64,000 bases of DNA from Zygaena filipendulae (GCA_907165275.2 OU015655.1:10862501-10926500), one strand, 5' to 3'. Shown: positions 44,800 to 57,790, counted from the first letter of the stretch. The notes: generated by a model not told the origin, from the letters alone. Program-made: numbers and translations.

Positions 44800-45320
44800 G
44801 TTTATATTTTTGAAATTGTCAATTCGGCGCCGCATTTGTAGCTAGCGCGGTGACAATACATCTGTTCGCTGCGCGGGCACGGTTCGCTTCGGTCGATATT
44901 CCGACTAAATCGTTTAGCGCGTCCGCGACACCCCGTAAACGAACTTAATGCGATCGTCGATGACAAATATAATCTTTGGCTCTGAGGCGTCCCGACTTGA
45001 CACTGTTGTTATTCCGAGAAACGGAGAGATTTATTTTTACTCAAAGAGCTAAATATTCAGGTGAAAGATATCTGTGACGACGTTGTTTGGTTGACTCGTT
45101 AAATCTGTCCGCGGCGGCGGGCCTTCGGCATAATCGCCCCGCTGATACCGAAAAATCTGCCGGATTTCGGTTACTTTGATATTCGCCCGTCAAAGGAGGA
45201 ATAACATTTTATTAATAGAGCTCCACCTTTAATCTATCACACGTTCCATATTATGTAAAGATGTGTTTATTCACCGGCGAACAAACAGCACGCATCGACT
45301 AATGATCTTTATATCAATGA
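44800..45320. promoter_or_regulatory. Candidate downstream regulatory block of about 500 bases
   Basis: The largest GC-richer, repeat-free block downstream of mirr. It includes two TCF-like sites facing each other, CTTTGAT (45174-45180) and TCAAAGG (45190-45196), plus GACTAAATCGTTTAGC, CACCTTTAATC and CGACTAATGATC homeodomain-type words. No frame longer than 60 codons is seen. A Wnt-responsive enhancer is one possible reading, as Wingless signalling affects Iroquois genes in flies; this is inference. Confidence 0.35.
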
Positions 45321-45560
45321 CTAGCTGTGCCGCGCGGTTTCATCCGCGATAATTTCGAATTTCCTGCGGAATTTTTCCATATAAACTTTGCAACCCCTTT
45401 TCATCATCTAAAGGGCTGAATTTTCAAAAATTCTTTCTTATTAAATGCCTACGTCATACAAAGAACACACCCTCCAAGTTTCAGGTCTCTACAATCAGCG
45501 GTTTAGGCTGTGCGTTGATCCATCAGTCACTCAGGACAAAACATTTTATATTATATATGT
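45318..45560 (+). repeat. Family B dispersed repeat, forward copy
   Basis: Starts CTAGCTGTGCCGCGCGGTTT and continues CATATAAACTTTGCAACCCC, ATGCCTACGTCATACAAAGA, CAGGTCTCTACAATCAGCGG, CAGGACAAAACATTTTATA. It is the most complete family B copy and shows the shared opening with family A. Confidence 0.8.
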
Positions 45561-45589
45561 TATTATATATATATGTAGGTATAGAAAGA

Positions 45590-45740
45590 TTTTCAGCGTT
45601 TCCGAAGAGTTTATTGCGCAGCTTCTCTACGGGCGTATAGCACTAGCTGTTGTTACAATTATTGTAAAGTTGACCAAAAGAAAATCATAACCATGAGCCA
45701 ATTTTGAAAAACACATTTGCCCCTTGACTTTACACTTATT
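45590..45740 (+). repeat. LINE-tail-like repeat, second copy
   Basis: CCGAAGAGTTTATTGCGCAG, GGCGTATAGCACTAGC and ATGAGCCAATTTTGAAAAAC align with 10250-10425. More degraded. Confidence 0.45.
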
Positions 45741-45759
45741 ACCGTTAGTAGAATCTTCA

Positions 45760-48700
45760 CGGTTACAAATTTTTTAATAGGTAACCTCGTATCAATGAGG
45801 GTTTATTTACCTAATTACACGTTAATACTAACACCTAGTAATAAATAAGAAGTAATTTATTAAAAGTAAAAAAGCATGTTCGGAACATTTAAAACATCGT
45901 AAATTTGTTACGTGTATGTTATATTTCTCAAGAACATCAGTAGCCACCTATTTACGGCAAAATCATAACACGGCACCCCGCTGTGAGGCTAGCTGTATTT
46001 CATACGCGATAACAGCCACTGTAAAGCAATTAATAGAACGCTCACCAGCTTAATTGAAGACATAAAGGCTTTTTTTCCATCATTATGATCTTGCTTACGT
46101 TACTCCTTTATTAACACGTTTCGACTGTTGTATTTCGACATCGCTAATTAGATACGAACGGGTTCTTATCAATGCTTCATCTCTCATCATCTGCCTTTGT
46201 CTTTTCATGAAATAAATTTAATATAATGTTATTGCGTTCGCTGTCTTTCTTTTGGAATACTTTTTTTCTTGTGTACATAATAGTGATGTTTTTATATTTA
46301 ATTTTTTTTTTTAATTTACCTCGGTAGCTAAAATTAGAATGGTTAGTTAGCGTTTCTGTTTACGTAAACTGTTCTTTTTTAATGTATATTTATCACGTTA
46401 TAACTATTTAAACCATGTTTTGCTACGCTTGCATCCGTTTTTGTTGCGGCACAATGTTGTATTTTTTTTACATCATTGTTGTCTGGAAGTGATTGTAACT
46501 ATTTCAATAAGGCCACTATTCGCAAACTGAAGTGTTTTGTAAGTAATATTTTTTATTTTTTACTTTTCTGGTTAGGGCCAGATTTTAATAGTACCTATTT
46601 AAGTGATTGAAGGTTAATTAGATTTCGCAGGGTGTTCTAGGGTTTACTAAGTACATATGAACTGTCACTGCTGATCGCATACAAACTTACAATTTCTACT
46701 AACTTGACATTAAATTGCTTGTGCTCAGATAGAATTCCCTGTAGCCCCGTGATAATATGGTATAAATAAATTTGAGGTAAAATTAATGGTCATGATTTAA
46801 ATTTTATTTATATTATACGTAGTTAGTATAGTTTGTAAAAGTAGTCGAAGCAACATGCGTTTTAGTAAAAATGCAAATTAACACTTATATTATAATAAAG
46901 ATTCTATAATTTTGCTATCAGTGTTTCAGTAAACTTGAATTAAATTTAGCATCAAATTGACAGGCAGAAAAAACTTATAAAGGAACAACAAAAACTATTA
47001 GAAACTGTAAGCTACACGCAGTCTATACTTATATATAAATAAAATAGGTACATAAAATTTAAATTTAAGTGTCTATTTGTAATTCCAAGTTTGAAGAATG
47101 GCTGGACAGATTTTAACGAGACTTTCCCTGGCAGATAGCTGATGTTATAAGGAGTAACTTGGCTATTTTAATTTCATATAAAAAATTCCTGCGGGAATTC
47201 TGAAACTCACGTGGGTGATTCTCCGAAACGATTGGACCAGTTTTGACGGGACTTTCACTGCAAATTAGCTGATATTACAAATACTTACTCTATTGAATCG
47301 CGATTTAAATGCCAGAAAGTAACGAAGCGTTTATTTTAATTGATTTAAATCTTAAATGTTTTGCATAAATAATTAATTTAAGAACTATCATCCACATGAT
47401 TTTGAACAAAATAATTATTTATTAATTTGTATGGATAATTATTAATGCCATAAAATTTGCATCGACGCGTGTGGGCAATGCATTTTTTTTAATGTGGTCA
47501 CAATTATCTCAAAATGAATTCTCAGTTTTCAGTGTTCACACAAAGAACAAGGGAAATAATTTGGGAATAGAGCCTTACATTGCAAGTATGCCGATAATGA
47601 CATAAGTTTAATTTACAACAAGGCCTAAACAATAAAAGCGTTATTAAAACAGATAAAAATGTGTATTAACAAGACGTTTATGTAATATCCGCTATAGTTG
47701 TCAGAGTTCGTTCACTTCACTAGCTTTATAGGTTTAGCTGCAAACAAACCGAAAAGGTTTTCTCGTGTCTGCACAATTTTTTGAACATTTCTCTCTCACG
47801 TTAACCCGAACTGAAGCACTTGTATGTTATAAGATAATATAATATTTTAATTAATACAATGTTAGTAGATTATTATCATTTTTAACGTTCGCAGCTCGAT
47901 TACTCTCGTTTTTAATACTCGTACCTAAAGTAGTAGTTACGTGTTGAGCTCTCGCTCCTCTATCGGGCATGCTAACTTAGTGATTCGCAGATAATTTTAT
48001 TTACATATGAATAAATTTACCATCTTTTGTTCATCGAGGCAATTAATTCAAATCGAGAGTAGAAACAAACGTATTTATTCACAAAGTTAGAATAGAAATA
48101 TTATTTAAAAAAAAGTAAGTATACTTTATATGGTAAAAATAATTGAAGGAAATGTTTTTAAAGAGATTTTTCGGTGTTTTCTTTTTTGCTAGTGGTGCAT
48201 GCCACTTTAACGTCTACAAGAGCTGCAGTCGTGTGAATCAGTCAGTGAGTAAGTGGTGTTTGGCTCACCTAACAGATTGATATTTTTTTAACGTTGATGA
48301 TGATAAATTTTCCATTGGCGTAGTAAACATTAACCACAACGGTTCCGTAATACGGTATGGAAGTACCGAATACCAACAACGGATCTCACAACGTATAATA
48401 CTTTTAAATAAGATTAAATACACTAATCTGACAGAAGTCTACGCAAGATAACATCGAAGACATCTCCGCTCTTAACAGTAACATATTACCTTTTCAGACG
48501 AACGGTATACGTCTGCCTCTGCCCACGTTCCCTGACAATCGGTGGGTCGTCTTTGGAGTGAGAGAAGGAAAAAAGAAAAAAAAAGAACAGAAAGAAACTA
48601 ATCACACGGATTTTTTATTGCTCGCCGGGAGTTGAAGCTAGAAGTGATTTGTCCAGGGCAATCTATCATTTGAGCACTATGGGAATAATTAGTGTCAGCG

Positions 48701-50857
48701 AGAGCATCCGGACTGTGAGCACGCCAACAATAAGTCGCGCGACGCACCATTCAAACAAATCATTAATAACTTTTGAATGCTAGTTGTTTTTTTTATTTCT
48801 ACGACGGATTCACTCTTGTAAATAAATGGTACAACGGATTCTTAACTACCTACTTACGGGGACATTTTTTTACGGTGACGCACGCCGTTAGATGGTTAAT
48901 GTCCGACGTAGATGGGAAACGGCGATTCGGACGCATCTGAGTGACTGCTACACAACGTCTGTGGGTACACTCGACTAATAGTCCGGCAGCCCACGCCTTG
49001 TTTTCTCAGTGACTAACATGCTGAAACTTCGTGAGTAGGCTCAGTTCGACAAGACGCCCAAGCTTTTCCCCTGAGAAAATTTTCGAAATGGGTAGCTAAT
49101 GGAATGAGTAGGTGAAAAACATTTTGATTTGGTGGGGTGTCGAAATTGAATGAGTAACAGTAAATATTTATTACTGAAATGTTAAGATAATTGGTTAATA
49201 AACCCGGAAAAATAATTGTCCTCCAAAATGATTAGTTTGACTTTTGACATATGTAAAAATAACGAGGTTTTAAAAATTACAAATAACGGGCAAAATTTTT
49301 GTATGCAGCTTAGTAAATGAAATAGCCGCATGACTGTAGGACTACTTTAGTAGTGAGTTTTCTAAGTCCTGCTCTTGGAAGTTTTCGATTCCACGCAACA
49401 TTTTAAGCTACCCGTTTCGAGAATTTTCACCGATGAAAAGCTTGTTCGTCTCTCGTCGAACAGTATTCGGAGAACGAATTTTCCGCTTTCGTCCTTTAGA
49501 TATCGAGCTTTTTTTTGGATGGAAAATGAACAACGCCGTCTATCCAGCATTGTTCATATTCCATACAAAAAAAAACTCTTTGACATTACGACGATATCGA
49601 CAGACGAGAGCAAAAAATTTCGTGCTCCCCCTACTGAACCTACTCACGAAGATTCAGCCAGTTATTAGTCACTAAAAAATAAGTACGGGGGCTGCCGTAC
49701 TATAACAATGTGACAAAACGCGTACACAACATCGTTCACGACGAAGTAATTTTAATGTGTTTCCTCCTTTCATATTTCGGTGTATTGAATACGGTAGACA
49801 CAAATAGATAATTTTGTGGGAGATGCTGACGGTGAGATCAATCTTCGTAAAGTTTTTTGTTTCCGTCAACCAAAGATGGCTAGTACCAAAACATTTTGCT
49901 TATACGTATAATTATCGTTACAGTAATTTCTGAAGTTTAGTTCAACGGACTTGAAAACTTTACTCAGTGATATTTTTAATTTTTTAAATATTAACCAAGC
50001 TGTTATGTACCACCTAATAATAGATATTTTGGTATGTAGTGATTTTATATATTTAAGTTTTGTGTAGTTTATGTATGATTGTATATAGTATAATTATATG
50101 GAAGCTTTGCCCCACCACCCGTTTCTATGTATTTTTGTTTGTCCTTTCGCATAATTGGTTGTCTGGAAGAGAGAGCAACTATAAGATAAGACCGCCATTT
50201 GCTTTCTCCTTTTCTTTCGGTACTGTAATATTGTTATTTTATGTGCAATAAAGGATTAAAATAAAAATAAATAATAATATTTTTTCAGGGAAGGGCGCTA
50301 TTTTGATAGTAACATGCGCCTTAAAATATTTGATTACCAAAAACAATCAAGGAGTTTTCACACCGACGCTACGAGACACCGCCCTTCAATCACGTATAAT
50401 GCATCTTGACGAGTAGCGTATAAGGTAACCTTTTTGTTTGGAGTAGTCGAGGTGCTCAAAGGCACCAGATGGGCTCTAATGAGGTGCCCACTTGCAAACT
50501 AACGAGGCGGTTAATTAACTGTGTACCTACATACTTATGTAAGTATTTCACTTGTGCTTCGAAATAATTATGATGGACATGCTGTTGACATGCTTACATA
50601 TTTACAAATTCGATATGAACACCTCTAAATTGATGTATGTTATTTTCCACAACTTATTGTTAAAATCTATATAACCTACCTACATACATAGTTAATCGCT
50701 TAAGAGAAGAGATAGGTACTCGTGAAATTCCTCAACGGATTGTTGTAATGGGTACTAACGGACTAGCTACTTTATTACTCATAACTCTTAATCGTGATTA
50801 TGAAATCCGAATATCGTTTGCGTTTTGATTCAAATTAATTTTTATCATATAATATAC
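45760..50857. other. Gene-free stretch
   Basis: AT-rich with scattered GC-richer patches (47930-48010, 48500-48760, 48880-49080). Overlapping open frames at 49362-49675 on both strands have no recognisable domain. The repeat at 47080-47240 is listed separately. No RNA gene was recognised. Confidence 0.5.
47080..47240 (-). repeat. Family A dispersed repeat, reverse partial copy
   Basis: GAATGGCTGGACAGATTTTA, CCTGGCAGATAGCTGATGTT, TCCTGCGGGAATTCTGAAAC and GTGATTCTCCGAAACGATTG show the subfamily also seen at 21580 and 39530. Confidence 0.65.
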
Positions 50858-51090
50858 CTGAGGGGCTATTATGTTACTTTTGTTTCTATCATTTTTCGGT
50901 TGCAATGAAAATCATGGTGGTTTTGCGCTTACCATATGCACTTTTTGACACCTACACTATCTAGCAATCAACCAAAATAAACATACTTCAAAAGTTGAAG
51001 CTATGTAAACATGATTAATTAATCACAAAATCGCTATTTTTCTGACTGAAACTGAAATATGATAGCAACAAAAGTTACATAATTGCCCTG
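50858..51090 (+). mobile_element. GGGG(A)TTATGT(A/T)ACTTTTGT TIR element, copy 2
   Basis: CTGAGGGGCTATTATGTTAC at the left and GCAACAAAAGTTACATAATT at the right are inverted. The body matches 19307-19541 with about 80 percent identity judged by eye. Confidence 0.75.
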
Positions 51091-51555
51091 CTGAATTGAA
51101 TTTGATGAAAATTACTCGTCTTATCCATGAAAAAACTGCCGAATTCCCGAATGTTTCGACAACTCCAGCGTTGATACTTCTCGTTCACTGATAAGGCACC
51201 TAAAATTTTTATTTTCAATTGATTTTGGAGCTTTCATCTTAATCGGCCGCTTCTTTATTTACGAGCACATAATATATTGTTGAAATGCAAGTAATGACTT
51301 CAACTAAAAATCTGGTTAAATTTATTTATTTGACAACACCGTTGCCGTAGTGAACCTATTGCTTCGCCAAGATATTACAGGTTCGATCAAGTGTTAGGGT
51401 AAAACCATTAAGTATGAATACTGCCGTAGGTAATACTTTTCTGCTTGCAAACTTTTTTTTTTACACTGTAACATGTAGCATATATCTAAAGCTTTGAATT
51501 AGGTAGTGCAAAGCAGTGTATATTATTCGCCATGCGGCGCTTTTTAGTTTCTCAC

Positions 51556-51574
51556 AACACACACACACACACAC
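51556..51574. repeat. (CA)n microsatellite
   Basis: About nine uninterrupted CA units before GCAATT. No gene context. Confidence 0.9.
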
Positions 51575-52659
51575 GCAATTATAAAAATTCCAATTGTGCA
51601 GTCGATCTTTCTATCTTCTAAACAAATAAATGTGAAAGTACCACATCGGGTGCTCTTAACAAAAACAACACGAACGATACCTTAAAGTTGACCTATCAAC
51701 CTCCGAGTAACGGAGATAATGTAACAAATCGCTCCGGGCAACTGCGATACGAACGGACCGAAATGATATCTCCGCGACTAGCGGCAGCCAGCTCAATGAA
51801 ATATTATCTATCTCCAATCCTGCGTGACTTACGACTTATGAGTACTGGCCTCTTGGCGGAGCATAATGACATTTTAGTATTACAACACTTTATCTTTAAG
51901 AGACGAAATCTCCCAAGATAAGTTAAACGCCAACTGGTATATTGTTTCATAAAGTTGACAGTCGATGTAATTTGTTCACGTCGGGTGGCGTTTGGCTCCG
52001 GCCGGCGATAAAAACACCCGTGTATGTGTTGTAGACTGTGGTCTACTCGAGCGTCATAACCTAAGAATAGGCATCGCTCGTCTCGGCCGCTTACCTATCT
52101 GTCGTACTGATTTAAATAATGAGATTTATCGTCTAGATGCATAAAAAAATGCATGTAAATATCCGGTAGCGTTTGAGACGACTGCCGACGCGGCGATATT
52201 GTTGTTGTGATTGAATTATGGATTTTGAATTACAGATACCATTTAACACGTTCGCTCGCTCTATATATACACGCGCTTTGCCTTTTACACCGTTATGGTT
52301 TGAATGACCAAAAAAAGCCTAAAATGTTCAAATTACTCGATACCCCAGTTTTAATCCCGTTAGTTAGGGTGCTTCTGTGGAAATGCCGGGATAGTAAGTT
52401 TGTATTTTTAAGTGAAAGAATTTGAAAAATCGGTTAAGTAGTTTTTGCTTTCATCCATTACAATCAGACAAACATACAAATAAACAAACCAAAATAAAAT
52501 CTTTATAATCTTTATAACCTGATAAAAAACCTTAATACCGGTTTTCATGACTCTAACTTCAAAACTTTTACGTTGAATTTCTAAAAATCCTTTCTCGGTA
52601 AGACTCGCAAAAGGAAACTGTCCAAATCATGTCTGAATAACTTTAAGAGTCATGAAGCT

Positions 52660-52860
52660 TCATATCCTGCGGTTTCGCTTGCGTAAATTTCGGGATTCCC
52701 TTGAGACCTCTGAAATGAAAACGTTTTATTATTATCTGACATATTTTGCACCCTGAACTATACGGTCTCTACCTGCCAAATTTTATCTTCACCCGGCAAA
52801 AGTGGTCTTCGAAAGATTAACTGTAAGTAGGCGCTAACTGCTCATAAGTACTAGGGTATC
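52660..52860 (+). repeat. Family A dispersed repeat, degraded forward copy
   Basis: CCTGCGGTTTCGCTTGCGTA, TTCGGGATTCCCTTGAGACC and ATACGGTCTCTACCTGCCAA are recognisable; the 3' half is lost. Confidence 0.5.
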
Positions 52861-53250
52861 ATGAAATGACATATACAGCCGTTAATTGAGTGATCCGCTA
52901 ATCACCGTCGCCGTGCCCGCGTCGTTTGCCGTCCTACCATCAAACAAGGGCTTCATATTATCATGATTTATACGTATAGAGATTATCCTGATCATCCTTG
53001 AGGCCCTAATACCCGTAGGGCCCGCCCCTGATAGCCCTGTATCGCTGGCGCGCTCGTTTTCAAATAAGTAAATTAACGTGGAATTGAATTAAGTTCCGTC
53101 CTGAGTGAAGATTATGGCGATTTAGCGAGATTATCTCAGTGTGTTAATCGTAACTGTTGGGTTGTAACTAAGGGCGTGGGTCAGACCCATTATTTAATTG
53201 ACACGGAAGGACGCCGCTCACTTTCGGCTTAGTGGAACGAATGTTAAGTA
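52860..53250. promoter_or_regulatory. Candidate downstream cis-regulatory element
   Basis: Repeat-free block with clustered homeodomain-type words (GCCGTTAATTGAGTG, CCGCTAATCACC, GATTATCC, GGATAATC-like, ATTATTTAATTGAC) and an Sp1/KLF-like GGGCGTGGGTC. Composition changes sharply at both edges. Regulatory role inferred. Confidence 0.33.
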
Positions 53251-53364
53251 AAAAGTAATAGTTTAGTTGCCTCAACGTTTTAGTAAATTAATTTAAGATC
53301 CCGTGAACGCAGAAACAAGTTAGATAAGTGTTCTAGAGAATATTTTCTAGCGAAAACGTCACAT

Positions 53365-53570
53365 GTAGAGTTAGCCGCGTTTTCACCCGCGATCAGTAGG
53401 AAGTTGCCGCGGGAATATGGGATAAAAAGTACCCTATGACCATCTCTATAACCCTGACAACGTGTATGCAAAATTTTATGATGATCGGTTGAGCCGCTAA
53501 GGTGTAAAAGCGCAGGTAATAGACAGACAGAGTTACTTTCGCATTTATAATATTAGTAGAGATAATACAC
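53365..53570 (+). repeat. Family A dispersed repeat, forward copy
   Basis: GTTAGCCGCGTTTTCACCCG, GCCGCGGGAATATGGGATAA, CTGACAACGTGTATGCAAAA, GATCGGTTGAGCCGCTAAGG and TTTATAATATTAGTAGAGAT. Confidence 0.75.
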
Positions 53571-54284
53571 CTACTGTCGCCGTCTTTGCTTGGAAACAGT
53601 TATAGTAATTAAACAATTAACACATCTTAGAACTTTTTTGAAGTACTACCTCACTGTTTAATATTTCTAATATTAATAATACCTAGGTACTTGGACAATA
53701 TCAAACATCGCAATGAGGCCCAAACTAAGTACCTACCTACAGTTTTTACTACGTGTAGGTACTTAATATTTTTTGCATTAGAAGCTTTTAAGTATAAAAA
53801 TAACCAATAGGTAGGTAAATATACATAGGTAGGTACTAAGCTGATCTTAGAAAGTTTTTTTTTTATTTAAGTAAATATACAGTTTTTATTTTTTATACAA
53901 TTTTTAAGGTATTTTTTAATATTTTTTTTAAGTTGATTATATTTCTTACTCGACTCGAACTTAGGCCTTCTATTGTTCACTATGCTATATTTTTACGAAT
54001 GACCTATACTTACCTACACATTAGCGCTACCTATACACATTAATTATATTTGCATATTTTGCTATATTTGCATAAAGTCAAGTTTTAAGAAAAAGTATTT
54101 TAGAACTACGTTTCAAATAAATTATAGAACCGCATTCAGCGCACGCAGAGTCATGAAACTTCAAGTGCCGTGGAAACGGCTTACCACGTCTCTCGGCGCC
54201 TCTCACGCACACATTGATTGTTTTTGTGTTTCAATTTCGAACGGAATTTCAAATAAATACTCCGCTCTTCATGTAATATCGTTT

Positions 54285-54500
54285 TAAGATATTAGCTGCC
54301 CCCGCGGTTTCACCCGCGGTAATTTCAGAGTTCCCTTGGGAATTTCGGGACAAAAAGTACCTTATGTCACTCAGGACTACCGTAGCTTCCTATAAGTGAA
54401 AGAATTTTCAAAATCGCTTCAGTTGATCCAGAGAATATTACCCCCTACAACGCAACGTCGCAAACTCACAAACTTTAGCTCTTTATAATATTAGTATCTA
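54285..54500 (+). repeat. Family A dispersed repeat, forward copy (ACTACCGTAGCTT subfamily)
   Basis: AGCTGCCCCCGCGGTTTCAC, GAGTTCCCTTGGGAATTTCG, CACTCAGGACTACCGTAGCT, then CACAAACTTTAGCTCTTTAT and AATATTAGTATC. Sister of the reverse copy at 19690-19875. Confidence 0.8.
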
Positions 54501-56566
54501 CTTATAGATAAAACTTTAAATACCAAAGTAATAGTTCGAGAACAGGTGCCATTGTTTGCAGTTCTTAAAGTCATGGTAGTGTGCAAATACTTTGCCTATT
54601 ACCTCCTAATTGGAAAACTGCTGAAAACAGCACCATGAAATAGTAACGGACGCGCGGACGGTAAAATACTTTTTTAAATTAATTTTTTGTTTAAAAAAGT
54701 CCCTATATACACATAGTGTTATCACAGAGTTAAATACTATGATAAATACAACCTACTTTTTAACACGCTTTTATTATTCGCACTTGTTACTAACAAACAA
54801 TAAAAATGTAGGCAATAAAATCTTAGAAGACAATTATATCATAATTTTTTGAATAGCACATTCCGGAGCTATCTTGTGAAAATGACACTTTAAAAAGCAA
54901 CTCTACTCTGATTTTTAGTAGAGCTCACTGTGCCCCATTTTTTTTCATTAATTGCCAATCTATAGTAGTATAGTAAAATAGCCCTTCAAAGTTCGAACCT
55001 GAGCTTGAAAGAAAACCTATGAAAAACAAACAAAATACTTTAAATAAATTAATTAAGCATAACGACATTATTTGGCCCGGTTTCTCGCAAAAACACTTAA
55101 ATAAATAATTGTTAATATTCAAAAAGATAAAATCAAATAAACATTTGAACGCATGACATTTTCCCTTAGCTAATATATCTACCTACTTAAAGTAAATAAT
55201 TAGGTAAGTATACTACAAAAGTTCCGGCGGTATTAACGTCACAATCCAGAGCGTTTGCTCGCGGTAAAGTTTTATCACCTATTTATGTTTATACATGAGA
55301 AGGTACCGTTTTTATGACCTTAAGTTGTTCAAATGTTCAACTTTTTACATATTTTATACTGTCATTGTTTAATATCTATTATACTTAGCGGTACATTTAA
55401 TTGTAGTTATAGCATAATTTACAATTAAAGTAAGGCTTGGTAATATAATATTTCAGTCATTATAAATTTTAAAATAACAGTCTATAAACATACAGCTGCG
55501 AGTTGATATGAAACTGTGGATCGAATTACTTTTATATACGAATTTAAAATGGTTTTTTTATCAAACTTGTATACCTGCTACTAAATAAATTGGATAACAA
55601 TGGGTTCGGTTAGTATGATATAATACGTTTATTGAAAATATAGGTGAATAAGTAAATAATAGCAGTAATTCTATCTTGCACTCTCTCAACCTAAAATTTT
55701 CAGCAATTTTATTTTATTTATTTCAAGAAACAACATATTATATACCTAATATACAAGAGACACACACACACTGATGTTATAAACGCGAAATAAGTGTGTG
55801 TTTACCTATATATTATTTATCTATTTTCAAGTGAGTTGTATCACCTTGTACTTTTAAATAGAGCCCGTGTAACTTCACGGTTGATGCTTTTCACTTCTTG
55901 GACATTGCGACCGTTTCCGTCACGTTTATGTTAGTAAAAAAAAACAAACATCTATATAAGTAGGTATAGATAATATAACAAATGACACGTACCTATCCTT
56001 ATAGCAATTAAACATCTAGAGACAACATGGTGGGCAAAAGTTAAATGAGATTTTATCTCTTTAACACACGAATCGGTCTCGTTGACTGCCCAATTCGAAT
56101 GTAGAATCGCGAAGCTCAAGTTTTGGGGTGGGTGTTCTTTTTCCTTATTTTTGTTACCCAACTCGGCTCCTCGTGCCGGAGGCTCGGTAGCTATCGTGAG
56201 CTGCGTTGAGATCGTCACCGATAATTGAAAAAAACCTTACGACTGCTGAATCTTAACACCGTTTTAAAACTGCTACGGATAAATTAAAAGAATCCTACGT
56301 TCGGTAACGATTGTTTTTCTTGCCAATTCTTTCGCTTCCAGATTTGGGAGATAAGCGCCGACGCGCGCACTTTATGTACCCACTGTTTGCAGGTACTTGT
56401 ATATGATTGTGTGGGTGGCGCCCTCTCCTTTTTGTTTTGTTTTATAATGTAAGTGCTCTTTTAATTGAATTCTTTTATAAAGTTGAGCGACAAAAAAGGT
56501 TGAACTTTGGTGATTGTATGGAAAATATGCCACGCCGAAGGACCATTGTTGTAATCTTTACATCTG
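54500..56566. other. Gene-free stretch
   Basis: AT-rich throughout, apart from a GC-richer patch at 56040-56230. No exon, repeat family or RNA gene could be supported. Frames at 54925-55122 and 55952-56218 (minus) show no recognisable domain. Confidence 0.45.
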
Positions 56567-56936
56567 TTTGTTTTTTGTTTTTTTTTTTTTATAGCCAGTT
56601 GTTTTATTAATCCAGATAGAAGCACTGAAGTCTGAGTTTGCGGTAAATTTTCCAAAATTGTAAGTAAGTATTCTCATCCCTCTTAGAATCTTTGGGAACC
56701 ACAATAGAGTCATCATCAGATGTAAGTGTAGAATGTAACGGTACGTACAGATTTTTTGGATTCATGAATACTGGTAGCAGATGAGATTCTGCGAAACCTA
56801 CATCGAATCTAGTCTTAATAAGGCCAGTAAAGTCTTTACGAACCCAACCCGACCTTTTTTTAGGTTCTTGTTCAAAACTTGGTAATTTTCTTGAGTATTT
56901 GAACTGATATGTCCATAAGACCCTTAGATACAATAG
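56567..56936 (-). pseudogene. 5'-truncated processed retrocopy of an unidentified host gene
   Basis: The minus strand has an uninterrupted frame of 109 codons from 56936 to a TAA at 56607-56609. It includes SGWVRKDFTGLIKTRFDVGF, PVFMNPKNLYVPLHSTL, DDSIVVPKDSK and TYLQFWKIYRKL. The stop is overlapped by AATAAA (56603-56608), and a run of 13 A's starts 12 bases later (minus strand, 56590-56578) with A-rich DNA to 56567. A poly(A) tail fixed in DNA just after the signal is the mark of a reverse-transcribed mRNA. There is no ATG in frame at the start (the first codons are CTA TTG), so the copy is 5'-truncated or its start has mutated. The protein is not recognised; a small mitochondrial or housekeeping protein would fit its basic, compact look, but this is a guess. 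Confidence 0.65.
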
Positions 56937-57104
56937 TCAATCTAGCACTACCCGCTATAAAAAAATATTTATTCTAACTTCTAACATTTATTAAAAAAGA
57001 AATCTATTGGATCGAATATACCTATTATTTCAAATTGGAAAATAGTTTTTTTTTTTTATAATATTGATAACTATTTATACATAATTATAAAAATGATTTT
57101 TTTT

Positions 57105-57275
57105 TTCCCTTGATCACGCCATAACTTGAGAACGACTAGACAGATCACCATTAAATTTTGAATACACGCTTTTAGGGAGTAGCTACAGAGAAGGACATAT
57201 AAGTCCTTTTTATCCCGGAATTCTCGCGGAAACTCTGAAATTACCGCGGATGGAACCGCGGGGAACAGCTAGTCA
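57105..57275 (-). repeat. Family A dispersed repeat, reverse copy
   Basis: TTGATCACGCCATAACTTGA, CTACAGAGAAGGACATATAA, CCCGGAATTCTCGCGGAAAC and a GGGGAACAGCTAGTC end. Confidence 0.75.
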
Positions 57276-57429
57276 AAAGTATTAAATAGCTTTACTTACT
57301 AAAAAGGGCTACTTTTGGCGGCATTTGTTCCAGAGATTATCCCCCTACATTCGAACATACAAACTTGGAACCTCTTTATAACATTAGTGTAGAATACTCC
57401 AGCCGCAGCTAATATAATAATATGCTAGT

Positions 57430-57790
57430 AAGCAATCTTCCTCGCAGCTTAAATCCAACAGCGGAGTCAAAAATGGAATAAGCGCGTCATAAAAGCGGGG
57501 GAGTACGACCTCGACGATAATTCACAAAAAGTATGAGCAGTTAATGTCCTCTAAGGCCTGAACGCGACATAATCATCCGCAAAACTAAATTTAATGCTAA
57601 TAGCACTTTTTAAAATAAAGCCCGTCCCAGGGCTGGGCGCTCACTGGCATTATTTAAAGTGATTTTAATTATGTTGAAAGCAGATGACACCGAGTTCCCT
57701 CCTCTTCACTGTCCCCGCTCGGTCGTCGGTTACCAAAACCACCTTCAAAAGAAGCTTGTCGACGTATCTGTTCAGCCATTTGCTAAGCGG
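57430..57790. promoter_or_regulatory. Candidate downstream cis-regulatory element
   Basis: Repeat-free block with GCGTCATAAAAGCGGGGG (TTTATGAC, a Hox-type word, on the other strand), GCAGTTAATGTCC, GACATAATCATCCGC, TTTAATGCTAATAGC and GTGATTTTAATTATG. Many AT-rich homeodomain words lie between GC-rich spacers. Function is inferred. Confidence 0.33.
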
